From a bacterium BMS3Abin14 (GTDB lineage: Bacteria; BMS3Abin14), in assembly GCA_002897695.1 (NCBI GenBank), contig BDTG01000026.1:1-19795 (forward strand): DNA of 19,795 nt, read 5' to 3'. Below the pieces are notes generated by a model, which did no database searches, was not told the origin of the DNA, and saw only the letters and a program-made list of their open reading frames with translations. How positions within the stretch are numbered: the first letter of the stretch is position 1; each line of letters opens with the position of its first letter. The translations under genes and the position numbers were made by a program. Shown here piece by piece: positions 1 through 6,016 of the stretch.

Positions 1-183
1 CCCAACGGACAGGTCCGTCGTACTCCCGCCAAAAACGGCTCCTGACCGTCATTGAAGCATAAAATATCAGCGCCGGCGCCAGACCAACCCCACAAACAAC
101 CCCAAAACACACCTGACAGCACCGCAGGACGCCGCCGGAACCCCCGATCCAGGGTAAACAGCGGTCATATCCCCCGTTTACCA

Positions 184-278
184 CCCCTGTCTCTGACACA
201 GGGGGTAAGAAGCAGGTTGAATCGGGGAGAACGGTCCAGGATCCGGGGCCAGGCCGGCCCCGGTGTCAGAGACAGGGG
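184..278. repeat. REP/MITE-like element with 16-bp terminal inverted repeats
   Basis: CCCCTGTCTCTGACAC at 184-199 is the exact reverse complement of GTGTCAGAGACAGGGG at 263-278, with a 63-nt spacer. The left arm can also fold on itself (CCCCTGT 184-190 with ACAGGGG 198-204). The spacer ends in a perfect 8-bp hairpin, CCGGGGCC (243-250) with GGCCCCGG (256-263), around a 5-nt loop. Elements with GTGTCAGAGAC-type ends are, from general knowledge, often moved by REP-associated Y1 transposases, but no transposase is in this window. The assignment as a mobile repeat is an inference; the inverted repeat itself is certain. Confidence 0.6.
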
Positions 279-284
279 GTAGAA

Positions 285-300
285 GTATGGAAGTGTGGTG
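285..300 (+). repeat. Two degenerate octamer repeat units (GTATGGAA-type)
   Basis: GTATGGAA (285-292) followed by GTGTGGTG (293-300) resembles, on the opposite strand, the octamer array at 3563-3602. It is too short to stand alone, but the match of unit length and sequence suggests the same dispersed family. Confidence 0.4.
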
Positions 301-340
301 CTTTTTACCCTGGACTCCAGATCCCCGGCATTGATTTGTT

Positions 341-360
341 CCACTCTGGACTTTGGACTT
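341..360 (-). repeat. Heptamer repeat block (AAGTCCA-type) at the pyrE stop codon
   Basis: Read on the minus strand, the pyrE stop TAA (362-360) runs directly into AGTCCA-AAGTCCA-GAGTGGA. This is the same GTCCA heptamer family seen at 3395-3449 and 4548-4564. The block begins at, or within a base or two of, the stop codon. Confidence 0.6.
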
Positions 361-938
361 TACTTAAGGGCTCTGCTTCCGGGTTTTTCCAGGGGGGTCC
401 CTTCACGGCACAGGGGGCATTGGGCGGGTTCGAAGGCTGGGGCATGTATCGGCAGAAGAGAAAAGTGCGGATATCGGGTGGGGTCAACAGGCTCATCCGT
501 GTAGCGGTGAACCAGGGAAGCGGTGGCGATCAGGCTGCCCCCCAGTTCGACGGCAAGGTCAGCGGCCTCCCTGATGGATCCCCCCGTGGTAACCACGTCC
601 TCAACGGCCAGAATCCTCTCGCCGGGTTTAACCGTAAATCCACGGCGCAGGGTCATTTTTCCATCAACTCTCTCGGTGAATACCGCCCTTGCACCAAGGG
701 ACCAAGCCACCTCCTGCCCGATTACTATGCCTCCCACTGCAGGTGACACAACCAGGTCGATCCCGGCCCCCACCCTTTCGGCCAGCCTGCTCCCTAGGTC
801 CCTTCCAACATCGGGGTATTGCATAACGAGGGCACATTGAAGATAAACCGGGCTGTGCTTGCCGGAGGTCAGGCCGAAGTGGCCCTCCAGGAGGGCTCCT
901 TTCTCCCTGAAGATGGAGAGGAGGATGTTATCCGGCAT
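360..938 (-). CDS. pyrE: Orotate phosphoribosyltransferase
   Basis: This 192-residue enzyme joins orotate to PRPP to give OMP, the fifth step of UMP synthesis, in the cytoplasm. The PRPP-binding motif ILAVEDVVTTGGS lies at residues 109-121, and the N-terminal GHFGLTSGKHSPVY block is typical of the family. The C-terminus has a CPLC pair followed by GTPLEKPGSR, which I associate with the Thermus-type PyrE family found in many anaerobes. The open frame runs upstream to 1046, but homology begins at the ATG at 938; the extra residues are the out-of-frame reading of the receiver gene. The start lies inside the preceding receiver gene (11-nt overlap), so translation is probably coupled. No strong Shine-Dalgarno sits at the usual distance (AAGGA is about 17 nt away), which also favours coupling. 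It is the last gene of the operon. Confidence 0.96.
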   Translation of the reverse strand: MPDNILLSIFREKGALLEGHFGLTSGKHSPVYLQCALVMQYPDVGRDLGSRLAERVGAGIDLVVSPAVGGIVIGQEVAWSLGARAVFTERVDGKMTLRRGFTVKPGERILAVEDVVTTGGSIREAADLAVELGGSLIATASLVHRYTDEPVDPTRYPHFSLLPIHAPAFEPAQCPLCREGTPLEKPGSRALK

Positions 939-1311
939 TACGGGATTCGAGGAGTTCCTTGATCTTGTTCTGGAGAACCTCGTTCTCATAGGGCTTTGTA
1001 AAATAGGCATCGGCGCCCATGGCCATCCCCTTCTTGGCGTCCTCATCGGAGTAATAAACCGCCGATATCATGACAACAATAATATCCGAAAGGGATGGGT
1101 CCTCCTTGATCTGTCTGCAAAGCTCAAAACCGTTCATGCCGGGGATATTCACATCCAGGAGGACGATATCCGGATGCGACTCGTGAACTTTCTTGAGGGC
1201 ATCCATTCCCTCCTGCGCGGTGATTATCTCATAGCCTTCCATCTCAAAGATCTGTTTCTGCATGGTCAGGATCACGATGTTGTCCTCAACGATGAGAATT
1301 TTCTGCTCCAT
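928..1311 (-). CDS. Single-domain response regulator (CheY/DivK-like receiver)
   Basis: The protein is a stand-alone receiver of about 127 residues with no output domain. Counting from the upstream GTG at 1314, the acidic pair is E10-D11, the phospho-acceptor is D54 in LLDVNIPG, the switch Ser is S84 and the conserved Lys is K107 in TKPY, so it should be phosphorylatable. I chose the ATG at 1311 because GGGAGG lies 5 nt upstream; the GTG at 1314 is only 2 nt from it. It follows pyrF by 48 nt and its 3' end overlaps the pyrE start by 11 nt, so it is co-transcribed with pyrimidine genes. No cognate kinase is encoded in the window. Its partner and output are unknown. A role in motility, c-di-GMP signalling or nucleotide sensing would be a guess. 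Confidence 0.92.
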   Translation of the reverse strand: MEQKILIVEDNIVILTMQKQIFEMEGYEIITAQEGMDALKKVHESHPDIVLLDVNIPGMNGFELCRQIKEDPSLSDIIVVMISAVYYSDEDAKKGMAMGADAYFTKPYENEVLQNKIKELLESRNAG

Positions 1312-1359
1312 CACAACCTCCCTTTCAAACCGCCATCCTCTAAAACACCTGAACCAATA

Positions 1360-2049
1360 TTATGCCCTATCTACTCCCATTTCATCAAGGATCATTTCAA
1401 CCGCCCTGACCCTGTCCGGAGCTTTTACCACGGGCCGTCCCACCACAAGATAATCAGCGCCCGCCCTCACCGCCTGTGCGGGGGTGGCTATTCTGGTCTG
1501 ATCGTCCCCTGCGGACCCAACCGGCCTGACGCCCGGGGTAACCAGAATACACTCGTCATCGAGTGTATCTCTTAACAGCGCGACCTCAAGCGGTGAACAA
1601 ACGATGCCGTCGGCGCCGGCAGCCCTGGCCAATTTTGCCAACCCCACAACCTGCTCCTCGACATCCAATCCGACCCCTATCTCAGACATGTCACTTTTCC
1701 CAAGGCTCGTCAGGACTGTAACGGCCAGGACTTTCGCGTCTCGGGCGGCATCCCTGGCAGCCGAGATCATGTCCCTTCCCCCCGAGGCGTGGACGGTAAA
1801 AAAAGAGATGCCCAATGGCACCACCGCCTCCACTGCTTTCCTCACGGTATTGGGAATATCGTGAAATTTCAGATCCAGGAAGACACTTGCCCCTGTCCTC
1901 CGAATTCGGCGAACAATATCCGGACCGCCAACGGAAAACAGCTGCGACCCTACCTTGAGCGCTGCGACCCGCTCACCAACTTCACCGGCCAAGGCGCAGG
2001 CCTCATCCTGGCCATCCATGTCCAGAGCTACTATCAGGCCACCTGCCAT
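1360..2049 (-). CDS. pyrF: Orotidine 5'-phosphate decarboxylase
   Basis: This 229-residue TIM-barrel enzyme decarboxylates OMP to UMP, the last step of the pathway. The catalytic signature DLKFHDIPNT is at residues 59-68 (D59, K61, D64), followed later by VTPGVRP and the phosphate-binding GADYLVVGRPV near the C-terminus. The frame is open up to 2160, but family homology (LIVALDMD) starts just after the ATG at 2049, which has GGAG about 8 nt upstream. The long spacer on its 5' side (2050-2448) separates it from pyrD and is full of repeats, yet gene order and strand argue it still belongs to the pyr operon. A private promoter in the spacer is possible; I saw none I would defend. Confidence 0.96.
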   Translation of the reverse strand: MAGGLIVALDMDGQDEACALAGEVGERVAALKVGSQLFSVGGPDIVRRIRRTGASVFLDLKFHDIPNTVRKAVEAVVPLGISFFTVHASGGRDMISAARDAARDAKVLAVTVLTSLGKSDMSEIGVGLDVEEQVVGLAKLARAAGADGIVCSPLEVALLRDTLDDECILVTPGVRPVGSAGDDQTRIATPAQAVRAGADYLVVGRPVVKAPDRVRAVEMILDEMGVDRA

Positions 2050-2331
2050 ACGCAATCTCCGTTCATGCAAAACCGCATGGTACTGCGTGCAACTCACTCC
2101 TGAGTAACAACAAAGCAAGTGAAAATCAACATATTTGGTTCCAAACACGGGCTTACGCACAGGTCAAGATCCAGTTGACCGCGAAGTCAACGAAGTTTCG
2201 CAAAGTTTAAAACCAGGACCCCTGGATTATACACCTTCTTTGCGGTCCTCTGCGGCAGTACCTGAGAGTGGCGCTCTCCGCGGCACTCTGCGATAAAACC
2301 AGTGCTTTAGATCTGTAACGCAGAGTTTCGC

Positions 2332-2357
2332 CGACGCGGCCAGCCCCGGCCGCGTCG
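2332..2357. repeat. Perfect 10-bp GC-rich inverted repeat
   Basis: CGACGCGGCC (2332-2341) and GGCCGCGTCG (2348-2357) are exact reverse complements around the loop AGCCCC. Neither strand continues into a T-run, so it is better read as a palindromic repeat or mRNA-stabilising hairpin inside the pyr transcript than as an intrinsic terminator. Confidence 0.7.
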
Positions 2358-2373
2358 CAAAGGGCCGCAAAGT

Positions 2374-2393
2374 AAAACCTGAAACCAGGTTTT
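2374..2393. repeat. 8-bp inverted repeat with T-rich edge in the pyrD-pyrF spacer
   Basis: AAAACCTG (2374-2381) and CAGGTTTT (2386-2393) are exact reverse complements around AAAC. On the minus strand it reads as a hairpin ending in TTTT. The G/C core is only four pairs and the T-run is part of the stem, so at most it is a weak or partial terminator between pyrD and pyrF. Confidence 0.45.
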
Positions 2394-2448
2394 GACCAAA
2401 CCCGGGTATTTCTTTGCGTTAGACAGGACTTAACACCTGTTTCCACCA

Positions 2449-3378
2449 TCACTTTTCACAATCGTCAAGGATCAGGCTGCCTATCACCTGTTCAAGGGAA
2501 GACAGCCCCTGCTCCTCCATGAACGAACGGATCCCCTTGATAACCCTTACCGGCGCCAACGGGTCGGTGAATGTCGCGGTTCCGATCTGAACCGCGCCGG
2601 CACCGGCGATGAGGAATTTCAGAGCGTTCTCCGTGTCCCCGATTCCACCGATCCCCACGACCGGAATGTCCACCGCCCCGGCCGCCTCATGGACCATCCT
2701 CAGGGCAATAGGACGGATGGCCGGGCCGGACAACCCGCCTATCACCCTTCCCAGAACGGGCCGGCGTGATCGGATATCGATCTCCATCCCGGTGATGGTG
2801 TTGATCAGGGAGATGGAATCCGCTCCCGCGTCACGAACCGTCCTGGCCATTTTCGGGATATCTCCCGAATTGGGGGAGAGTTTCACCATGAGATGCAGAT
2901 CTGTCGCCTTCCTGATGGCGTAGACAAGTTCGGCAGCGAGCTCGGGCAGCATCCCGAACTGCACGCCGCCCTCCTTGACATTGGGGCAGGAGATATTGAC
3001 CTCAAGCGCAAAAACCCCACCGGCCCCGGCAAGCCTTTCGGCCACCTGAACGTATTCACCGATTGAACCACCGAGGATGTTGGCGATAACCACAGCCCCT
3101 GACTCCAGAAGAAAGGGCAGTTTGTCGGACACGAACCGTTCCACGCCCACATTCTGAAGCCCGATTGAGTTCAACATGCCACCGGGGGTCTCGACAACCC
3201 TGGGAGGCGGATTTCCCTCCATGGGCAGCAGGGAGATCCCCTTGGCCACCACAGCCCCAAGTTGGGAAAGGTCAAAGTAGGCCGAGGCCTCCTCACCGTA
3301 GCCGAAGGTCCCCGACGCGGTCATCACCGGGTTCTTCATTACCAGCCCCCGCCCCAGGTCAACAGTAGTGTCAATCAT
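2449..3378 (-). CDS. pyrD: Dihydroorotate dehydrogenase, NAD-dependent catalytic subunit (class 1B)
   Basis: This 309-residue FMN enzyme oxidises dihydroorotate to orotate and, with PyrK, passes electrons to NAD+. Class 1B features are visible: Cys131 in NISCPNVKEGG as catalytic base, the EGNPPPRVVETPGGMLNS loop after residue 54, and glycine-rich FMN phosphate sites (VVGIGGIGD, GAGAVQIGTATF) towards the C-terminus. Two ATGs are adjacent (3381 and 3378). AAAGAGG lies 5 nt before the 3378 start and only 2 nt before the other, so I prefer 3378. Its partner pyrK is immediately upstream, but the two are separated by a 218-nt spacer packed with repeats, unusual for subunits of one complex. Confidence 0.96.
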   Translation of the reverse strand: MIDTTVDLGRGLVMKNPVMTASGTFGYGEEASAYFDLSQLGAVVAKGISLLPMEGNPPPRVVETPGGMLNSIGLQNVGVERFVSDKLPFLLESGAVVIANILGGSIGEYVQVAERLAGAGGVFALEVNISCPNVKEGGVQFGMLPELAAELVYAIRKATDLHLMVKLSPNSGDIPKMARTVRDAGADSISLINTITGMEIDIRSRRPVLGRVIGGLSGPAIRPIALRMVHEAAGAVDIPVVGIGGIGDTENALKFLIAGAGAVQIGTATFTDPLAPVRVIKGIRSFMEEQGLSSLEQVIGSLILDDCEK

Positions 3379-3394
3379 CATAACCTCTTTAAAA

Positions 3395-3449
3395 AAGTCC
3401 AGCGTCCAGAGTCCAGAGGGAAAGTCCAACGTCCAACGCCCAAAGTCCC
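3395..3449. repeat. Heptamer repeat array (NNGTCCA units)
   Basis: Read on the plus strand, units AAGTCCA, GCGTCCA and GAGTCCA start at 3395, 3402 and 3409. A 6-nt GAGGGA then breaks the phase, and AAGTCCA, ACGTCCA, ACGCCCA and AAGTCCC follow at 3422, 3429, 3436 and 3443. The 7-nt period with a variable first dinucleotide is clear. The array ends 14 nt upstream of the preferred pyrD start, just before its ribosome binding site. Confidence 0.8.
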
Positions 3450-3476
3450 ACGTGCCGCGAAGTCATCGTGTGGGAA

Positions 3477-3548
3477 GACGGGTTCCGGGTTAAGCGCGAA
3501 GCGAAGCTGGTTCACGGCGAAGCCGAGCGGTTAAACCCGGACCCCGTC
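3477..3548. repeat. 72-nt imperfect palindrome in the pyrK-pyrD spacer
   Basis: The left arm at 3477-3493 (GACGGGTTCCGGGTTAA) and the right arm at 3531-3548 (TTAAACCCGGACCCCGTC) are near-perfect reverse complements, with one mismatch and one extra base. The 37-nt centre is rich in GCGAAGC/GCCGAGC motifs. It looks like a small non-autonomous repeat or a strong mRNA hairpin. It lies between the octamer array and the heptamer array. Confidence 0.65.
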
Positions 3549-3562
3549 GATCGCGCCACCAC

Positions 3563-3602
3563 GCCCATACTCCTTTACTCCCATACTTCGATACCTCTAT
3601 AC
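3563..3602 (-). repeat. Five-unit octamer array that contains the pyrK stop codon
   Basis: On the minus strand the units GTATAGAG, GTATCGAA, GTATGGGA, GTAAAGGA and GTATGGGC follow each other without a gap from 3602 to 3563. The first unit encodes the last pyrK residue and supplies the TAG stop (3599-3597), so the coding region ends inside the array. Confidence 0.75.
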
Positions 3603-4448
3603 CCTCTCCGGAAAGGACTCCTCCACGAGAATCTCGCCCGGGAAGACCGGGCCCTCGCGGCAGACCCTGACATATTCCGCCCTGTCGCCGGCCGACACCT
3701 CGACCGCACAGCCCATGCATACCCCGAAACCGCACGCCATACGGGATTCAAGAGAATAATGCGATGTGAGGCATTTTCCCTCTGCTAACCGATGTACTGC
3801 GCTCATCATGGGATTTGGACCGCATACGTAAAGATGGGCACCCTCCAGGTCGCCCAAGCTTATAAGGAGATCCGTCACCAGACCTTTCAGCCCGCCGCTT
3901 CCGTCCTCTGTGCATGTGTGAAGACGAACCTGAAGGTCCTTCCCCTCGCCGAGGTCCATCATCCGCCCGGCATTGGCCTCTCCGTAAAACAGGGTCACCT
4001 CCCCTTCCCGTCCCAGCTCAGCCATGCGCCGGGCCAGCGCCAGAAGGGGAGGAAGTCCCACTCCCCCTGCGATCAGGATGCTTCGGGAGCCTTCGGGGGG
4101 CAGGGGGAAACCGTGCCCAAGGGGTCCGAGGAACCGGACTTCCCTGCCGGGAACCCATGCGGCCATTGCCGTGGTCCCCCGCCCTACGGTTCTGTAAATG
4201 AGCTCGATCTCAGGACCGTCTTCACCCATGTGGAAACCTGAAATCCCGAAGGGCCGGCTCAGGAGCGGGTCATCCCCGTCCGAAATGCGCAGCATGAGGA
4301 ACTGTCCCGGAGCCGGATTGCCCGTCATCCAGCCGAAAACCCTCGCCTTCAGGATGAAAAGCCCTTCCGCGGCACGGGTGTTGGAAATCACCGTTGCCCG
4401 GGTCAGCGCGGAAACAGTAGATTCGTCCTCGTTACCGCCAGAATTCAT
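3597..4448 (-). CDS. pyrK: Dihydroorotate dehydrogenase electron-transfer subunit
   Basis: This 283-residue protein carries FAD and a [2Fe-2S] cluster and moves electrons from PyrD to NAD+. Visible in order are the flavin-binding RPFGIS segment, the nucleotide-binding IAGGVGLPPLLALA and YVCGPNPMM motifs, and four C-terminal cluster cysteines (about 239, 244, 247 and 263) in the pattern CGFGVCMGC then VCREGPVF. The length fits the family, with a slightly long polar N-terminus. The ATG at 4448 has AAGGAG 11 nt upstream, and that site lies within a dispersed palindromic repeat. The last codon and stop lie in an octamer repeat array, so the C-terminus may have been reset by repeat insertion; the functional core is intact. 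Confidence 0.94.
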   Translation of the reverse strand: MNSGGNEDESTVSALTRATVISNTRAAEGLFILKARVFGWMTGNPAPGQFLMLRISDGDDPLLSRPFGISGFHMGEDGPEIELIYRTVGRGTTAMAAWVPGREVRFLGPLGHGFPLPPEGSRSILIAGGVGLPPLLALARRMAELGREGEVTLFYGEANAGRMMDLGEGKDLQVRLHTCTEDGSGGLKGLVTDLLISLGDLEGAHLYVCGPNPMMSAVHRLAEGKCLTSHYSLESRMACGFGVCMGCAVEVSAGDRAEYVRVCREGPVFPGEILVEESFPERV

Positions 4449-4486
4449 GGGATTGCCGCGCTCCTTTCAGCCGCTCGCAATGACAT
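4449..4486. repeat. CATTGCGAG...GGCAATCC palindromic repeat overlapping the pyrK ribosome binding site
   Basis: On the minus strand the segment begins TGTCATTGCGAGCGGC, passes through AAAGGAG, and ends GCGCGGCAATCC directly before the pyrK ATG. ATTGC and GCAAT ends pair. The layout matches a palindromic repeat widespread in environmental and intracellular bacteria (family recognition from memory). AAGGAG, in its central part, is the only plausible pyrK Shine-Dalgarno. Confidence 0.6.
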
Positions 4487-4547
4487 CTTTTACCTCCCCG
4501 CATGCTATGCGTCCTGCCGGCAGCGGAATCGAGAGGTGTCTGCTCTT

Positions 4548-4564
4548 CCCCTCTGGACACTGGA
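4548..4564 (-). repeat. Heptamer-type repeat fragment at the transglutaminase stop codon
   Basis: On the minus strand TCCAGTGTCCAGAGGGG follows the TAG stop (4567-4565) with no gap. It belongs to the same GTCCAGA-type family as 3395-3449 and 341-360. The rest of the spacer to pyrK (4487-4547) shows nothing I can name. Confidence 0.55.
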
Positions 4565-6016
4565 CTATTTCTGTCCTGCCACGAAGGTGACGCTCCACCC
4601 TCCCTGGCCCATAATGTAGGGAAAAACCCTGAACTGATCCGTGTACCCCCCCTCCACCAGGGTCAGGTGATCCACCCCGGCGGGGAACGCCCCAAGGGTT
4701 GGATCAATCGGCACCCATTGCCCCGTATATACCTCAACCCAGGTGTGAAAAAGGAATAGGCCGCGGTCCGGCATATACACGACCCCGCAGGCAAACCGCG
4801 CGGGAACCCCTGCGGCCCTGATCAGGGAAACGGCGAGAATGCTGTGCGACTGGCACTCCCCCTCGCCCGCATCGAGAACCTCCAGGGCGGAGAAACTCTC
4901 CCTCATGGTATTGCCGAGGTTGCCGAAGACCCACGCTCCCACCGCCCGGGCCTTCTCCCAAGGATCGTTCATGCCCGAGGTGATCTTTGCCGCAAGTTCC
5001 CTTATGCGCTTCGAGTCGAGGTCCAGGCCCGGAAAATCGTCCCGGGACATCCTGGGGTCCACGGATCGGCTCCCTTTGGCCGGCACAACCGGCCGGGTCA
5101 GCCTTGCCGTCAGCCTTCCATCCTCCCGGCTCACACTCTGCCAGGCCGTTGAGGGCGGCATGCTCACAGAACCGTTCAAATAGAAAACCGCGGTGCCCCT
5201 TGCCGCCAGGTCGCCTGGAACGTTTGCCGCCGGCACACCTGTTCGGGTAAAAAGGCTCTCCATTGAAAGGCTGCCGATCCGGTCGCTGTCCGACAGAGGC
5301 GCGGCGGAAACACCCCACGGCATTGTCTCTCCGACGACCATCCCCTCCCCGTCCATGGAAACCTCCTCCTCCATCCCCCAGAAGGTGACCGAGAATCTCC
5401 TGATCCCGCCCTTCTCGCCCCCGTAAACAACCTTCACAGGGAGGGTTTGCCCCAGGGTCAGGTTGAACATATCAGCTTTGAATTCCTTCCGTCCCTCCTT
5501 TTGCATCTGCTCCATGTAAGGGAACAACACATCCGTCGTCAGGAAGCCCGGGGGTACCTTCACCTCTTTTTCGGCAATACTCTTACCCATGCGCTCGGTC
5601 TTTTCATAACGGCCCTCCCCTGTTCGGACCCAGGTGGTGGTCCAGGAACCTGGCCCGAAATCGACCTCGCTTACGCTCCCGAGAAGGAGAAGGCCTTCCC
5701 CAACGTATGAACGCTGCCTGGTGCGGATCGTAAAGACATCGCCCCGAAAGGAGAGTCTGAGTTCGATGGATTCGTCAAGATCAAACACCTTGTGCCTGCC
5801 GTCCCACAGCCCTGAGCCCCTGGAATACCTGTAGGTTCCAACCTTCGCGCCCGAAGAGTAGAGACCCAGCGTCCGGACGCGGGCCTCATCAGTGGAGGTA
5901 AACCGTTTTCCGGGGTCGGCATCATCCCGCGCGGCGCCACGGCATCCGGCCAGGGCGACAAGGATGAAAACCGAGAGGGTCAGTAGACGTAATCCTGGAG
6001 AGCCTTGACGTCCCAA
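4565..6016 (-). CDS. Transglutaminase-like cysteine peptidase-fold lipoprotein
   Basis: The 483-residue product has a short basic N-terminus, a hydrophobic stretch and a lipobox LAGC with Cys25, so it should be an exported, lipid-anchored protein. The C-terminal third is a transglutaminase-like core with an apparent catalytic triad: Cys388 in GECQSHS, His424 in [10 protein letters not shown] and Asp438 in PIDPTLG. The roughly 350 residues between are beta-rich and I do not recognise them. The start is TTG at 6016, with GAGGAAG about 7 nt upstream and inside the 3' end of carB (37-nt overlap); no ATG or GTG lies before the lipobox. It is translated from the pyr transcript although no link to pyrimidine synthesis is apparent. 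It could be a peptidase, amidase or protein cross-linker in the envelope; the substrate is unknown. Confidence 0.85.
   Translation of the reverse strand: MGRQGSPGLRLLTLSVFILVALAGCRGAARDDADPGKRFTSTDEARVRTLGLYSSGAKVGTYRYSRGSGLWDGRHKVFDLDESIELRLSFRGDVFTIRTRQRSYVGEGLLLLGSVSEVDFGPGSWTTTWVRTGEGRYEKTERMGKSIAEKEVKVPPGFLTTDVLFPYMEQMQKEGRKEFKADMFNLTLGQTLPVKVVYGGEKGGIRRFSVTFWGMEEEVSMDGEGMVVGETMPWGVSAAPLSDSDRIGSLSMESLFTRTGVPAANVPGDLAARGTAVFYLNGSVSMPPSTAWQSVSREDGRLTARLTRPVVPAKGSRSVDPRMSRDDFPGLDLDSKRIRELAAKITSGMNDPWEKARAVGAWVFGNLGNTMRESFSALEVLDAGEGECQSHSILAVSLIRAAGVPARFACGVVYMPDRGLFLFHTWVEVYTGQWVPIDPTLGAFPAGVDHLTLVEGGYTDQFRVFPYIMGQGGWSVTFVAGQK

Larger units (their letters stand above)
1..359. other. Non-coding, repeat-rich region downstream of pyrE
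   Basis: No open frame here resembles a protein I recognise and none has a convincing ribosome binding site. The stretch is built of inverted repeats (GGTAAAC 153-159 with GTTTACC 176-182; a 16-bp pair at 184-199 and 263-278; an 8-bp GC hairpin at 243-263). It also has octamer-like units at 285-300 and a heptamer block at 341-360 that touches the pyrE stop codon. No hairpin followed by a T-run is visible on the minus strand, so I cannot point to a classical terminator for the pyr operon. Confidence 0.7.
2050..2448. other. 399-nt non-coding spacer between pyrD and pyrF, mosaic of short repeats
   Basis: No protein-like frame is present. From about 2200 to 2420 the sequence is a patchwork of CTTTGCGG, CTCTGCGG, CTCTGCG and CGCAGAG blocks with several AAAACCAG copies (about 2209, 2295, 2383). 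It also has perfect inverted repeats at 2332-2357 and 2374-2393 and a smaller one, GGTCAA (2162-2167) with TTGACC (2175-2180). Patchworks of this kind are common in environmental proteobacterial genomes. I see no tRNA, rRNA or CRISPR structure. Confidence 0.65.

Noticed and set aside
939-1046. N-terminal extension of PyrE from the upstream ATG at 1046
   Set aside because: The extra 36 residues are arginine- and proline-rich, unlike any PyrE, and are the out-of-frame reading of the receiver gene; homology starts at 938.
2374-2393. Operon-splitting intrinsic terminator between pyrD and pyrF
   Set aside because: Only four G/C pairs form the core and the T-run is within the stem, so it is recorded as an inverted repeat, not a terminator.
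3395-3602. Short periodic repeats as a possible CRISPR array
   Set aside because: The units are 7 or 8 nt and directly adjacent, with no 25-40 nt spacers and no cas genes, so this is a simple repeat array.
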